DNA of 64,000 nt, from NCBI GenBank assembly GCA_022264855.1, contig JABYQU010000005.1, positions 248,001-312,000 of the forward strand. Reading direction: 5' to 3'. Source of the DNA: Lenzites betulinus. Lineage: Eukaryota; Basidiomycota; Agaricomycetes; Polyporales; Polyporaceae. Position 1 is the first letter of the stretch; each line of letters opens with the position of its first letter. Made by a program: the position numbers and the translations under genes. Below, in pieces: positions 1 to 18,569 of this stretch. The notes below the pieces were generated by a model that was given only the letters and a program-made list of their open reading frames with translations, made no database searches and had not been told where the DNA came from.

Positions 1-173
1 AACAAAGCCAAGCGCCGAATGTGGCCCGCATGGTCGCGCTCGCCGCGCTGTCTGCAACCACAACACGCGACGTGCGCACCGACTACATGCTCCTCCCCAA
101 CCACCCCAATCTCTCTACCTCATCCGCAGATTAAACCTTCTCGCACACGCGCACTCGAAAACACGCGAAGTAC

Positions 174-3154
174 ATGTCATTCTCGAGCACACCTTTAGGT
201 CAAGGCAGACGTCTAGATCACCACACCTTTCTCAATAAGAACAATCCCAACCGCGGACCCAACTCTCCCCCACGCCGCGCGATACCAACCTCATACGCCT
301 ACGGGTATGCTCATCTTTTACCGCTCGTATAAAACGCGTCCTCACACGCCATCAGCGCCCCAACCTTAGGTTCGCGCTCCCCTCCCAAGCCAGATAGAGC
401 ATTGCTCTCCCCTGAACCAGACGACCCCGACGAACCAGCACTCGTCCGCTTCGCACGCCTGAAGCAGCGCGAGCAAACACAACAGACCTCTCAACCACAC
501 CTATCTCGCCCCGTGGGTCCCAACGTTTCCTCCTCACACCCGGAGAAGTGGGCTGTCAAGGATACGTCTGTTAACATCGCGAGCGCGTTTCATCAGGCAG
601 CTACTTCCACCTCGTTCGATACCACCGCGAACTCCAGCATGGATCCAAATGAAGCCTGGGCGTCCGGTATCAGGAAGCCCATGGTTCCCCGCAGCACGTC
701 CGTCGAGTACGAGAAGGAGACCCAGTCCACCGTGAACCGACGTCTCGGCGCACCCCCAAGCCGTGCACAGGCCATGGCGCGGGTCGCAAGGCCTGTACAG
801 AAGACAACCTCCATCCGTCATGTCCCAGACTCTGAAGGTGAGGAAGAGCCGCACGAGAACGGACGCGCCAAGACGCCCTTGGAGCAGGGTGTCGGCATCT
901 TCAAGAAGGGTATGGCGTTCCTCTTGCGCGAGCGTTCGCAGGAGCCGGAGGGTGACTCTATGCTCAACGGGAACGAGAGCACGCGCGATATCTCGAGCTA
1001 CGACTACTCTGCGGAGGAGCGCGAGTTCCAAGCTGCGTCACAGAAGCCCCTCTCCCGACGAACGGTCGCCACACATCGGAAAAATCGCATGTCGACCGAT
1101 AACAAGGCCTACCGTCCGTCCATGTCAGACCTGGAGGAGTCCGATGAGGATTTTGAAGTGGACGGGAAGAAGACGAGACGGAAGAAGGCGAAGAAGACAG
1201 GTCCTGCGGGCGGTCCTCTTACCAACTTGCCGGTCGCGGGATATGACAAGAGGCGGAGGAGGAAGAAAGGTACCAGGGAGAATGGTATGCCAGGCGAAGA
1301 GGGCGAAGAAGACGAAAGCACAGAGGAGGAGGATCAAGTTAGCGAAAACGTGCGTGGCTTCAATCTCACCTTAGAATATTGCTCATAGTGTCGCAGCGAT
1401 CCCGACGAGGGGTCACGCCCGTCCAACGGGCCTCTTCTGTACCGCGAGGATCAGTACCACCTATTCCCCGACATCCCTCTCTTCCGCCTCACTATGACTC
1501 GAGTGGTATTGATACCTCGATGGACATCGAAGGTCAACTGGGCTCTATCCGCGAAGCTGACGAGGAGCCTCCGCTGATAGACGGTGCTATCCCTCGAGGT
1601 CCCAAAGCATCGTTTTCTGTCGGTGCGGCGTTGGGACGCTGCGTGCACGGCGTTCTCAGTGTATTCCTTTGGGTCATACGCTCGTTCTTTGGCTGTCTAG
1701 CCTGGGTGATCAGCTCAATCGCGGGCTTCAATTACGCACCACTCTTGAAGACCGGTATGGTCGGCTTGACGCTGTGGGGGGCATGGTACGTCCTCAACAG
1801 CGGCTTGCTCAACATGGATATGCTCCCCAAGCTACAATTGCCACATACACCCTACGTGCCCCCCGATGTCCCCGCCGGCGACCTCGGTGCGATCTCTGCC
1901 CGTCTTCAAAACCTCGAACGCGTCTTTGCTGGCCTTTCGCTGGACCTCGAGCGCTCCGTTGCTCATATCGAAGGTGGCAACAAGAATCATGCCGAACTCG
2001 CGGGGCGCGTTGGAAACTTGGAATCGCGCTTACAGAAGGAGAGCTCTCGTGCTCAAGACTCCGACGCTAAGCTCCGTGCAAGCACGAGCGAAGGGCTGAC
2101 CTCGGTCAAGAAGGAGATCGCCCAGCTATATGCGCAAATCCAAGCTCAGCGCGAAGCGGATGCGCGGCGACCGACATCGGGGAGCGATGCCGAGGCCCGG
2201 GCGAAGCTCAAGGCCTTGGAGGAACGCGTCGGAACTGTCGAGGGAGGGGTCAAGGACGCCCTCGAGCTTAGCAAGGGTGCTGCAAAGACTGGGGCTGTCT
2301 CTGGCAACGTCGCACAGTGGTGGAACAAGCTCGCTACAGGCAAGACGAACGGTGTCACCATCAAGTCGACCGACGGCCAGGACATCACCTCCCTCATCAA
2401 CCACCTCGTCGACGCGGCGGTTCTCCGCAATTCCAAGGACATGCTTGCGCGCGTGGACTACGCGCTACACTCGGCCGGCGCACATATCATCCCCTCGTTG
2501 ACCAGCGATACCGCTGAAGTACGTCCTCTGGGCGTCTTCAGCCAAATAACCGGGCTCTTGACAGGCGGAAATGGTTTTGCGGTCGGTCGTCCCCCCGTCA
2601 CGGCGTTGCACCACGAGATCCATACAGGACACTGCTGGCCTTTCCCGGGATCCCAAGGTCAACTCGGGGTGGCGCTCGCAGCCCCAGTGTACGTCAGCGA
2701 CATCACCATCGACCATGTTGCCAAGGAGGTCGCGACAGACATGCGCTCCGCGCCTCGTCAGATGGAACTTTGGGGCTTGGTCGAAGGCCAGGACAACGTT
2801 GCGAAGTTCCGCGAGTGGAAGACCATGCGTGCTGCCGCTCGCGAAGAGGCCGAATCCCGAGGCGAGCCCGTTCCCCCGAGCTTGCTCGACGAGGCGTACC
2901 CTCGCTCGCTGCCCAAACGCCCGGAGTATGTGCGCATTGCGAACTTCACCTACGACATCCACTCCCCCCAGTATATCCAAACGTTCCCCGCCAGCGAGGA
3001 GATCAAGGAGCTCGGGATCGACTTCGGAGTCGTCGTGCTACTAGTGAAGAGCAACTGGGGCAAGGAGTTTACGTGTCTCTACCGTATGCGCGTCCACGGC
3101 GAGCCCGTCGGCGAGGTCCCGCTACCGTACCCCGAGGACGAGCAGTCTGCGTAG
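174..3154 (+). CDS. SUN-domain (Sad1/UNC-84) nuclear envelope protein
   Basis: Exons 174-304, 356-1349 and 1397-3154 join in frame to 960 codons plus stop. SUN proteins sit in the inner nuclear membrane and link chromatin or the spindle pole body to the cytoskeleton through KASH partners. Seen: an N-terminus starting MSFSSTPLGQGRRLDHHTF, a long polar Ser/Arg/Glu-rich nucleoplasmic region with basic runs (KKTRRKKAKK), hydrophobic segments near residues 462-486 and 494-514, a coiled-coil-like stretch at about 540-667, and a C-terminal SUN domain at about 729-955 with RPPVTALHHEIHTGHCWPF and DITIDHVAKEVATDM. The start at 174 is preferred because an open frame beginning further in at 402 uses TTG and lacks the conserved N-terminus. 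The gene converges with the C2-domain gene. The SUN call is firm; exact exon edges are inferred from GT-AG signals and phase. Confidence 0.9.
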
Positions 3155-3771
3155 GCGCTGGTTGTTGAGGGTTCGTGCTCATGCTCTCCACCTCGTATGC
3201 CCCCATGCATCTTTCCCGCCTCGCATCGACCATCATCAGCAAGCTGCCTCCTGGACACTCGCACGCACACATCCGCACACTCACGCTCGCATTCCCATGC
3301 ATGCACTCATGACCGTCATGACCTCCTCCTGCCATACCACCCCTACGTTCCCGCCCCGTTTAATCCCTTCACTTATGTTCTAGAGCTCGATTCTAACTGT
3401 CTATTTGTGTTGTCGGCTGTGGTCGGATAGACAGTCGTTGTCGAGCATGCTTCATTTCTCCTCTCTGCCGTCGTTAAGGCTACTCCTCTCGTTGCCCCGT
3501 CTATTAGTACTTATGTCGTATCTGCTGTCTCCGTGGTATAGTCTGCTGTGACAAGCTGTCCAATGTATCAGTACCCCCAGAGACCAATAAATTCCCTTAC
3601 TTCTCAAACTACTGCACTGGTTCCTCCCCGAACCAGACTGACTTCGTAAACTGTTACATTGCGTGAATGAAGATAATACTCGATATCGTAGCACGGATCT
3701 CATCGTCGCTCAACGTCCTCCACAGGCATCATTCTTAGTGTCTACACGTAACCCATGCTTCGAGTCGCTCA
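3155..3771. other. Convergent 3' intergenic region
   Basis: This separates the stop codons of the SUN gene (+) and the C2-domain gene (-). An AATAAA hexamer at 3586-3591 is a candidate poly(A) signal for the SUN transcript. Nothing else is recognisable. Confidence 0.5.
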
Positions 3772-5592
3772 TCACTCCCCGGGTACATGCCCCCCCTCCG
3801 CCGCGGCGCCCGCCGCCTCCCTGCGCGCGGTCTCCTCCTGCAGGTTCAGCTCGAGATCCAGCTGGCGCGCGAGCTCGTTGTCGCGCTCCTCCTGCTCGCG
3901 CAGGCGCCGCAGCCGCTCCTCCTCCTCCTGTTCGATCTGGAGCGCCATCAGCCGGTCGCGCTCCTCGCGGCTCGGCCCGCGCGAGTGTGTCTTCTGCGTG
4001 CGCTGCTGCTTCTGGAGCCCCTTGTCCTTTTCTTTCTCCTTCTCCAGCGGCGCGGGTACAGGCTGGGGTTGAGTATCAGCCGGCGCGGCAGTGCGAGTGG
4101 GGGACGAGCGTCGGGGTGCAGTGTGCGACGCGGCGTGTGTGTGCGTCCGTCCATCGGGTCCGTCAGGGAGCGGGAGCGGAGTCTGGTACCGTGCCTGGAG
4201 GTAGGGATCCGGCAACTCAGACACCGCCCGCTCGTTCTCGGCACGGGAAGGCGGCGGGTAGCCGTATGGCAAGTATGCTGGTGCTACGGGCGGTGGTCCA
4301 TACGGAGATACGTAACCTTGACTCTGCGCGTGCGCGGTAATGGGTGCGTATTGTCGGGGAGGCGATCCGTATTGGCCCGCGGCTGGGCCGTAGGACTGGG
4401 GCGCCGGGGGATAGTGCTGCACGGGAGGGGGAGGCCCGTATGTTTGAGGAGGGTATATTTGCGGGGGAGCGATGTATGATTGTCCTAGCGGCGGGTAGCT
4501 CTGGGGAGGTGCAGGGCTGTATATTTGTGCAGGAGGGGGGTAATTCTGGGTCGGAGGTGGGTATGACTGTGGTGCGGGAGGGGGATGATTCTGAGAAGCA
4601 GGCGGGTAGGACTGTGGTGCGGGAAGTTGCGGCTCCGGAATGGGTGTGTGGCTGCCCCCAGGGTGTAGGTATGGTGGGATAGACTCGAACGGGACCTGTG
4701 CGGACGAGGCCGTGTCTCTTCTTGGGCTGGGTACGTGCGCATGAGCAGACTGCTCCGGAGGGAGGTGTCCGTTGCCTGCTTTGGGGCTCGTCTGAGGACT
4801 GATGCGTTTGCCTCCTCCTGGGCGGAGAATGGCAGGAATTGCCGCTGCCTCTTCCGGAAGTGGGGGGAGTGGATCGTTCCTGTGCGTTGGCGAAAGATGT
4901 GTACCCGCAGCAGAATGCTGACCGTTTGCGTGGGGCGGGTTTCGGGTGTCTTGTGGGTATGCGGGAAGCGGGAGCTCTTCCTCCTCTGCAGATGACTCGA
5001 CCACTGCGGGCATCACGTTGGGAACATGGGCTGCGCCGACGGCGGACGCTGTGGGTACCGGAGGGACCTCCGGATATGTGAACGTAGAGGTCGGCCGAGT
5101 GAGCCTCTCGGTTGGCTTCCACTTTGATGCCCGCCGCTGGAGAGGGGGCGTCTTCGCGTAGTATGTCATCTCGAGGAAGAGCTCGCCGCGATATGCGCCG
5201 TCCTCCATCTTGAGCGGCACCCAGTCTGACTCTTTGCATCAATGACGGTACGCGAAGAGATACACAAGGGACGCACCATCGAACTCGCCTGTCTTGAGCG
5301 TTTCTGTGATATCCACGGTCCCTCGGCCGACGCATTCGTCCGATCTAGGCTCCTTGGACCAACAGGACACTTCCAGCTTCCTCGTCTCGTCGGCAATGCG
5401 CCTGTGAACCGGGAAGCGCAACTCCTCGTCCCAAACGGGATGCTGCCCGCCCTTTACATCGACCTTTGTCTTCTTCGTGTCCTTGTTGAGTGATGCTTGC
5501 GTGTACGCATCTTGCTTGTAGAATGTGTGCTTGTCGCGCAGGTTGCGCGCTTTGAGCACGACTACGATGAGGGTACCAATCTCCTCGCCCAT
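3772..5592 (-). CDS. C2-domain protein with Pro-rich tail (ingression-protein-like)
   Basis: Exons in transcript order are 5277-5592 and 3772-5225, separated by a 51-nt GTGCGT...CAG intron, giving 589 aa. The first ~130 residues form one C2 domain, starting MGEEIGTLIVVVLKARNL, with VKGGQHPVWDEELRF and ending near GELFLEMTYYAKTPP. C2 domains bind membrane lipids, often with calcium. A long Pro/Tyr/Gln-rich low-complexity region with repeated PPAPQSYPP-like units follows, then a charged, probably coiled-coil tail (EEERLRRLREQEERDNELAR) near the C-terminus. A single N-terminal C2 domain plus Pro-rich tail is the architecture of yeast Inn1 and fission yeast Fic1, which act with SH3 proteins at the cytokinetic ring; that role is an inference from architecture. 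It is divergent from the ABC transporter. Confidence 0.82.
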
Positions 5593-6281
5593 ATCTTCGC
5601 GGATCGCGTGTCTGTGTAAGCTGCGCTGAGCGCTCGGAGGTCAGCTCCGATCACGTATACCCGAGTCAGGGTTCAGACAAGTACTGACTGGGCGCGGTCC
5701 TGCAGAGATGACTCAGACACTTAACGGAGGCTTGGGATGAAGCTTTGAAGGTATGGAAAACCAAGCTTTCAAGGTCGAGGGATGGACTGATGTGCTTTGA
5801 TGTGGCGTCACGGACGTTGTTCTTGTACCCCCAACGCCGGGTGTGGCTGGGCGCGCACCGCTTGCCTGTGTTGCTTCGCAAATCCTTTGTCCCGATACGC
5901 ACAGCCTGACTCCACTGCTTGCTCACCACTTGTCTCTAGGCACTAGCTACTAGCCGCCCAGACGACACCTAGACGGCGGCGACGACTCGGGCGGGGGGAC
6001 GGACCGCAGAAGGCCGCGAGCGGGGCGCGCGCGGAGAGATGTCCGGGGTGGCGCTATAAATAGCCAGGGCTTGCCGGCAGCGAGCAGCAAAAGTGGGAGG
6101 AAGTTGCCGTCCTGCATGCCGTGTACATCCTCCACCATTTTTTGTTATCTCAGATGCGCAAAGTATATATACTCAGACTGTCCCCGGGTGGTGGATCCTC
6201 AGCTCCCCACAGGTCCAGTGCTCAGTTTTGTCCTTAGCCTCGGCTCTAACGTCAAGTTCCATTGGCGGCTGATCGCATAAC
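5593..6281. promoter_or_regulatory. Divergent promoter region, C2 gene and ABC transporter
   Basis: This 689-bp region lies between two divergent start codons. It contains TATAAA at 6055-6060 and TATATATA at 6164-6171, the latter 111 bp before the transporter ATG and so a plausible core promoter for it. No TATA-like element is obvious on the C2-gene side. Confidence 0.5.
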
Positions 6282-12988
<6,707 letters not shown>

Positions 12989-13173
12989 AGGCCATTAGAG
13001 ACGTTCTGTATGCATTATTTAGGGATGGGCGCAGGGGTACGGTATAGATACAACGAGTACGACAGCATGGCATAGATATCACGATAGCCGGGACGGACAT
13101 AATACAAGCGAATGCTAGGACTAGCTGGAGAGGGAAAGATCAAGGCCGCAAGAGATGGTCAGGGGAGAGGGGG
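12989..13173. other. Short convergent intergenic region
   Basis: Only 185 bp separate the stop codons of the ABC transporter (+) and the Zn2Cys6 regulator (-). No canonical AATAAA was seen; the two 3' untranslated regions probably abut or overlap. Confidence 0.4.
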
Positions 13174-16100
13174 CTACTGCTGTTGTGGCGGGACGCCGTA
13201 GTCAGAGTTGTAGCGCATATGGATGTCGGGGTCCTGCATGGTGTCCATCCAGTTGAAACCTGTGGTCGTCGTAGTCAACATATGTGTTCAACATACAAAT
13301 GCAGTTGCTTACCTGGCATCACGAGATTCGACCAATTAGGATCCGTCAACGACTGCATCGACTGCAGGAGCTCGGGATCGAATGGCAACGGCGGGGTGTA
13401 CAGCTGCGCTGCACTGATCGTGTGACCCTGATGGCCAGGGTACCCGAGGTCGAGCCCGTCGAACATTTGCGTGTCCCCAGACATTGTCTGCTCATACTGC
13501 TGCTGTTGCTGTTGCTGCTGTTGTTGCTGCTTTCCCCCTTGCTCCTCGGGTACCTGTTGAGGGGCCGAGACCGGCGTTGGGGGCATCGGAGAGGACGAGC
13601 CTGGTCGGCTGTCTGGAGAGGGTGGCGCGGGAGCGAGCGGCCGCGTGGAACGCTTGAAGGAGCTTGGAGACTGGTCGACGCTCGCGAGCGGTGTCTCCAG
13701 GAGCCCCTTCAGGAAGCGGGAGTAAAGCTTCGGCCCGTGGCGGTCGTCGACAGACACATCGGGAGATCCCAGGAAGTTTGCGACTTCCTCTACCAGGCTC
13801 CGGATCTCGACCCGGGTTTCGCGCGGGATGTGCTGCGCGTATCTTGGATGCAAGGTCTTTGCACAGTTGTCAGCATTCAGGAAGAGCGATGAGAGATAGG
13901 AAAAATGCTTGCCTTGAGAAGGAATGCACAGGTAAAAGTCGCGAAAACTGACTCTGCATCGGGACCATGTCGAAGATATATGCCTGGAAAAGCGGATGAG
14001 GATGGGTCAACAGAGCGTGTACACTCTCACTCACGAAGCTGCGGGCCACCCAGTTCGTCAACAAGGGTGCGAACGAGACTTCGGGAAGCACCGAGACACT
14101 GTCGGTGACATCAGCGTACGTCACAGACACAGGTGTGTTGTTTAACTTACCCTCCAGAAGAAGGCATCGTTGAAGCCCGACGACGTCTCTCGCCCGAAGG
14201 TGTGTTGGAATGCGAACGAGAGGACTGTCATACGGGCATAGCTATATGCAAGTTTCAGAAGGCTTGTCCGCCATTCACACACAACGCCCTGGAAGTTGGC
14301 CTCCTTGATGCGCGCGAGCCAATTCTCGCCGAGCTTGGCGAGTTTATCGTCATACACGCTTGCAATCCCGGTTATATCGAGTTTCTAGGAGTGAAGATAG
14401 ATTATGACATCAGTCGAGAATTGAAGGCAAATATGAGTACATACCTGGTTGAAGCCCACGGGGTGCTCCGGATCACTGAAGATAGTATGCCTATATTCTG
14501 CGAGAACCTTCAGCTCTGCGTTGTACGCGCACAAGTGGATGTCGAATCCCGGAATATTGTGCGGCGAGCTGTTCCACCAGAACTCTGAATGACTGGCGAC
14601 ATAGTCTGTGTTGCTGATCATGGGCGCCTTGCCGTACTGTGAGCTCATGGAGCGGTCGAGGTTGAAGCAGTTCAGCCAAGTCCGTGTACGGTTCAGCATT
14701 TCGCGCGCGTGTTGCTCGTTCTCAGGCTTAACAGTGTGAGGGTGATGGAGGTTGAGATCGGTGGCAATTCTGAGGTGTTGTGAGTCAGAACAGCGGAGAG
14801 CTCACAAGGAGACGGTACTAACCGTATCGCGACACCTAGATAGACCCAACACCGGTCCTCCTCCCACTTCCGAGCCGGAACCGGATACAAGGAGAGAAGG
14901 AGATATCCTTGCACGGTTTCCACGCTCTTTTGGCCGCCGATAAGTGTTGACCCTGCAGCTAGACGAGCACAGTCCATCGAGCGTTGATAGAGCTCTGGGC
15001 GCTCCGCAAAGAATCTTGAAGCAATTCCACATACTACACCTCGTCAGCACAATGACGTCCACGGGCAATCAATCTCTAGCTACTCACCAACAGTAAATAG
15101 GAATGGACTTCGCCAGTATGTCCTTTGGGCAGTGTACATCACGGGGTCTAATATGGATACAGATGGGTTGATATAGTCGAAAAATCTGAGGACATTATTA
15201 GAGTAGCGATGCGGTTAGACGGCAAGAAGCGTACATCTTGAACAGTTTCTCTACTTCCACCGGGCTCACTAGGCCACTGCGCAGAATGTATGGTGTTTGA
15301 TGTTGTGCGTACATGATGGGGCGGTCGGGACCGGGACCTGTAAGACAGAGGTGAATGGGAGTCGTAGTGTCCGCTGCTTGGCCAGGCGTACTGGATGCGC
15401 GGAAGTAGTCATCGTTGGCGACGCCGTAGTCGTTGTCATTGTCGTCGACCGGACTTGCACTCCTGCTTCTGCTCGACTTGCGGCTCTTCGACGCGCGCAG
15501 GCTGAGCCCGGCGAGCATCCCGATGGGTGCGGCTTCGTTCGGCAAGATCGCGAGCTTCTCCCGACCTTGCCGACTCTTTCTTCGGCGCGTGCCCTGGGTC
15601 GACACCTCGAGCTCGTCCTTCGATCCGCCAGGCTGCTGAGCCACCCGGGTACGCCCACGTGGTGGCGACGCGGAGGCTCCGCTCTTCGCGTCGACGTCCT
15701 CCACCTCCACATGTATCTCTCCCTCGTCTCCATCCCCGCCCTGCTCCTCGAGCTCCTGCCTATCTTCGGCCTCGTCCGAGTCACTGTCCTTCCAGCCCAG
15801 AACATCTTCGCCGATCATGTCCTTTGTCACGCCTGACCCACCCATGTTGATGTATCCTCCAAACGCCTCGATGGACTCGCGCGCCTTCGCGATCCAGTCC
15901 AGCACGTCCGGCTTAGCGACGGCCTCCACGGCACGCTCGGGCGTGCCGATTTCGGACGTAGTCAGCTCGCTTGTCGTCGCAGACATCGTCGACGGGAGGT
16001 CCCCGGAATGTGTGGGGGAAGGCGCGTTGTCGCCTCCCTGCGACTTGCTGGAGCCCGCGCGCTTGTTCGCCACTTCAAGCTGCTTCATCAACTCCTCGAT

Positions 16101-17318
16101 CTTAGTCGCTTGTTCGCGAATCTGACCCAGGAGCAGATCCCTCCGTCTGTTGGACCACGATCTAGGTGAGCACCGTACTGCAGATTGAGAAACGGGGTGA
16201 GGGCGTACGGAGGTGCTCGACGCTTCTTGCGACCAGGAATAACACACTCGTGGTTGCCGTTGAGACAACGTTTGCAGATGTCGGGATTCGTCTTGAACTC
16301 GCATTTGACCTTGGGAAATGTTATGATAAGTCTTCAGTAGACGAAAATAGAGACTCACCTTCAAGGTCTTGCACCGCGCACAAGCTCCCAGACTATCGCG
16401 CGGTTAAACGCGTACCACAGAAGGACAAACGGAGACTCACGGCTTGACCGGCTTTCCCCCGTCCTTCGACTGTGCGCCACTCTCAGAGGGTTCATCCCCC
16501 TCCACCGACGATACGTCGCCCTCCAACTCGTCCAGCGCGCGCTGCCGCTTCGCCGCATGTAGCGCCGCGGACGCGTCCCCCAGCTGCGTGTGCGCCTGCT
16601 CACGGTACGACGCCGTCCCAGGGATGCCGTAACCCATGTTTGCACCGTGCGAGAATGTGGGCGTGACCGCCGTTCCGCCACTGGGGAACAGGGGGCGAGG
16701 GTGTACCATCTGCGCGTCTCTCTGGCCGCCCTGGCCCTGAAAAGTCCGCACAGTCGGGGTTAAACCGGAGGAGCCGGTGCGCGCATGCTGCCCTGGCGAG
16801 ATGCCCTGTTGGTTCTGCCCGGGCAGGCTCTGGTGTGCGAACGTGAAGGGGGAACTTTCCGCGGAGGTGTAGTAGGGGGAGCTCGGCATTGACTGGTTGC
16901 CCGCGTCTGCGTAGGGCATGCCGGAGGGGTGGAAGCCCTGTCCTTGGCTGCTCTGCGTGTAGGCAGATCCCGGGCGATCGGGGTAGTATTGTCCGGCGCC
17001 GTACAGGTGCTGTTGCCCGAACGCAGGTTGCTGGTGCGGCTGCTGCTGTTGCTGCTGCTGCTGAGGATTGGGAAAGGTGAAGGCGTACTCGTTCTGCCCA
17101 CCGAATGTGCGCCCATACTCCGTCGTGTAGTTCGCCTCCTGCTGCGAACGCCGGCGATCCATCTCCGGCTCGGGTGGGAGGTCACTCTGGAGGATGGCGA
17201 AGCGGGACGGATCGATATCGTACTCGTTCTCGAGCTGCAGTGGTTGCGACGGCGCGGCCTCGTGCAGCCGGGGCCAATCGACGTCTAGGAACTGGGGATG
17301 GGGAGGGTGGTGCGCCAT
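13174..17318 (-). CDS. Zn2Cys6 fungal transcription factor (priB/Leu3-like group)
   Basis: Exons in transcript order are 16441-17318, 16359-16392, 16209-16309, 15235-16161, 15088-15185, 14823-15033, 14445-14769, 14151-14384, 14035-14098, 13913-13983, 13313-13856 and 13174-13259, giving 1190 aa. A Gln-rich N-terminus leads to a binuclear zinc cluster with Cys at 297, 300, 307, 316, 319 and 326 (CX2CX6CX8CX2CX6C, core CARCKTLKVKCEF), a basic linker (GRKKRRAPP), a coiled coil (REQATKIEELMKQLEV), an acidic Ser-rich linker, and a fungal middle-homology domain including CFNLDRSMSSQYGKAP and ERMEI-like ETRVEIRSLVEEV. A poly-Gln run lies at 13497-13530 near the C-terminus. Such proteins are nuclear, usually dimeric, DNA-binding regulators; the target is unknown. 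The intron at 13857-13912 uses a GC donor. Placement near priB is from general resemblance only. Confidence 0.88.
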
Positions 17319-18569
17319 CGCCGACCGTCTGAGATGTTATGTAGAGTCTCGGATGACCCTGCGTTGCGTGGATATGAAGCAGGAACGATCGCTTCAGTTA
17401 CCCTAGATGACCTCGAGGCAGATCTGTAGGTAAGGCCGCTGACACAGGTGTTGGCGAGATACTACGGCTAGCGTGATCTGCATGCATATACCATCACGGT
17501 AGGATGGAGAATAAGCACAGCACTAGGATCCGCGGACGGAGACGGACCTTCAAATCGAGCAGTGAGGCCGCGGAATTCGAGGAAGTATGCGCGCGCAGTA
17601 CACTCGAGATCGCCCGCGTGATTAACCAGTCCACGTCTTCGCCAGTGACTAGACGGTGCGTGGCGTCAAGCAGCGGTAGGATGTGGCGGTAGGAGTCAGG
17701 ACACAAGTGAGGGTGGGAGCGTTCGGGGCTCGATCAAAGACCCCCGGTGCGTGATGAGGAGCTGAACGAAACGCAAGAGATCTATCAGTGTGGGCTGCGG
17801 GGTACCCTGGTGATGCCACAAAGCTTGAACTGGAGAAGATGATGGACTTGGATGGTGTTGGGTCCTCGGCGCGCTCGCGGGGTGCCTATAATTCTTCCTG
17901 GGCGCCCGTCATCAATTATCGGTACTACAACGTGGGTTAGCGCCCGCTCGACTATATATACGTATGTAGTACGAGTACTTGAACTCGCTCTGCTCCGTTT
18001 ACTTCTCAATCGACCCATACACCTCATCGTGCGCGGCTCCTGGGATAGCACCGACATACTCAGCGGTCGGTTCCGTGTACTCGCCGGAACGCCGGAACCT
18101 GTCGTGATGTATCATGGCTATGACCGGGCGCATGAATTTAATCTCAAGAAGCCCCGGTGATACTTCCATGATCTGTACATGTAGACGATGCGCGTGCAAT
18201 ACCCATCTATCCAACCAAAGACCGGTGTTCGTGTTCTAATCCACTCTGGTTCGTGCAAAAGAACATGCCCCCGTTCGTGCGCACCGGTTGCTTCAGTATG
18301 ACGATGCGTGGGCGGATTTTGAAAGCAGAACACTTTCGACTCGCCAATGAAGCCAGGTGCTAATATAGGAGGTTCTTTGGGCTCAAAGCAGCTGAGTACT
18401 CCCGGTGAACAGCAATAGACAGGGGTAATCGCCGTCGTCGCCAATACATACTCGCAAAGTACGGTGATAAGTGCCCAGCGATCGCGGCTTCGAACGATAG
18501 CGCACGAACTAATCTTGCGTAGATATATTAATGCTCGTCCGTGGGCAACTCACCTCTAGCATACACCAG
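17319..18569. promoter_or_regulatory. Divergent intergenic region upstream of Zn2Cys6 and SDR genes
   Basis: This 1.25-kb region lies between divergent start codons. TATATTA at 18524-18530 is a good core element for the SDR gene. Other AT-rich runs occur (around 17950). No gene with recognisable motifs was found on either strand. Confidence 0.45.

Noticed and set aside
402..1388. Treating 402-1388 as a separate gene from 1379-3154
   Set aside because: The first frame begins with TTG, and a GT-AG intron at 1350-1396 joins both frames in phase. The upstream exon at 174 supplies a proper ATG and conserved N-terminus.
14035..14130. Alternative frame (SVSVLPEVSFAPLLTNW) in the Zn2Cys6 gene
   Set aside because: The phase-0 frame after the previous exon gives CLGASRSLVRTLVDELG and keeps the whole gene in one frame; the alternative needs a donor that is not present.
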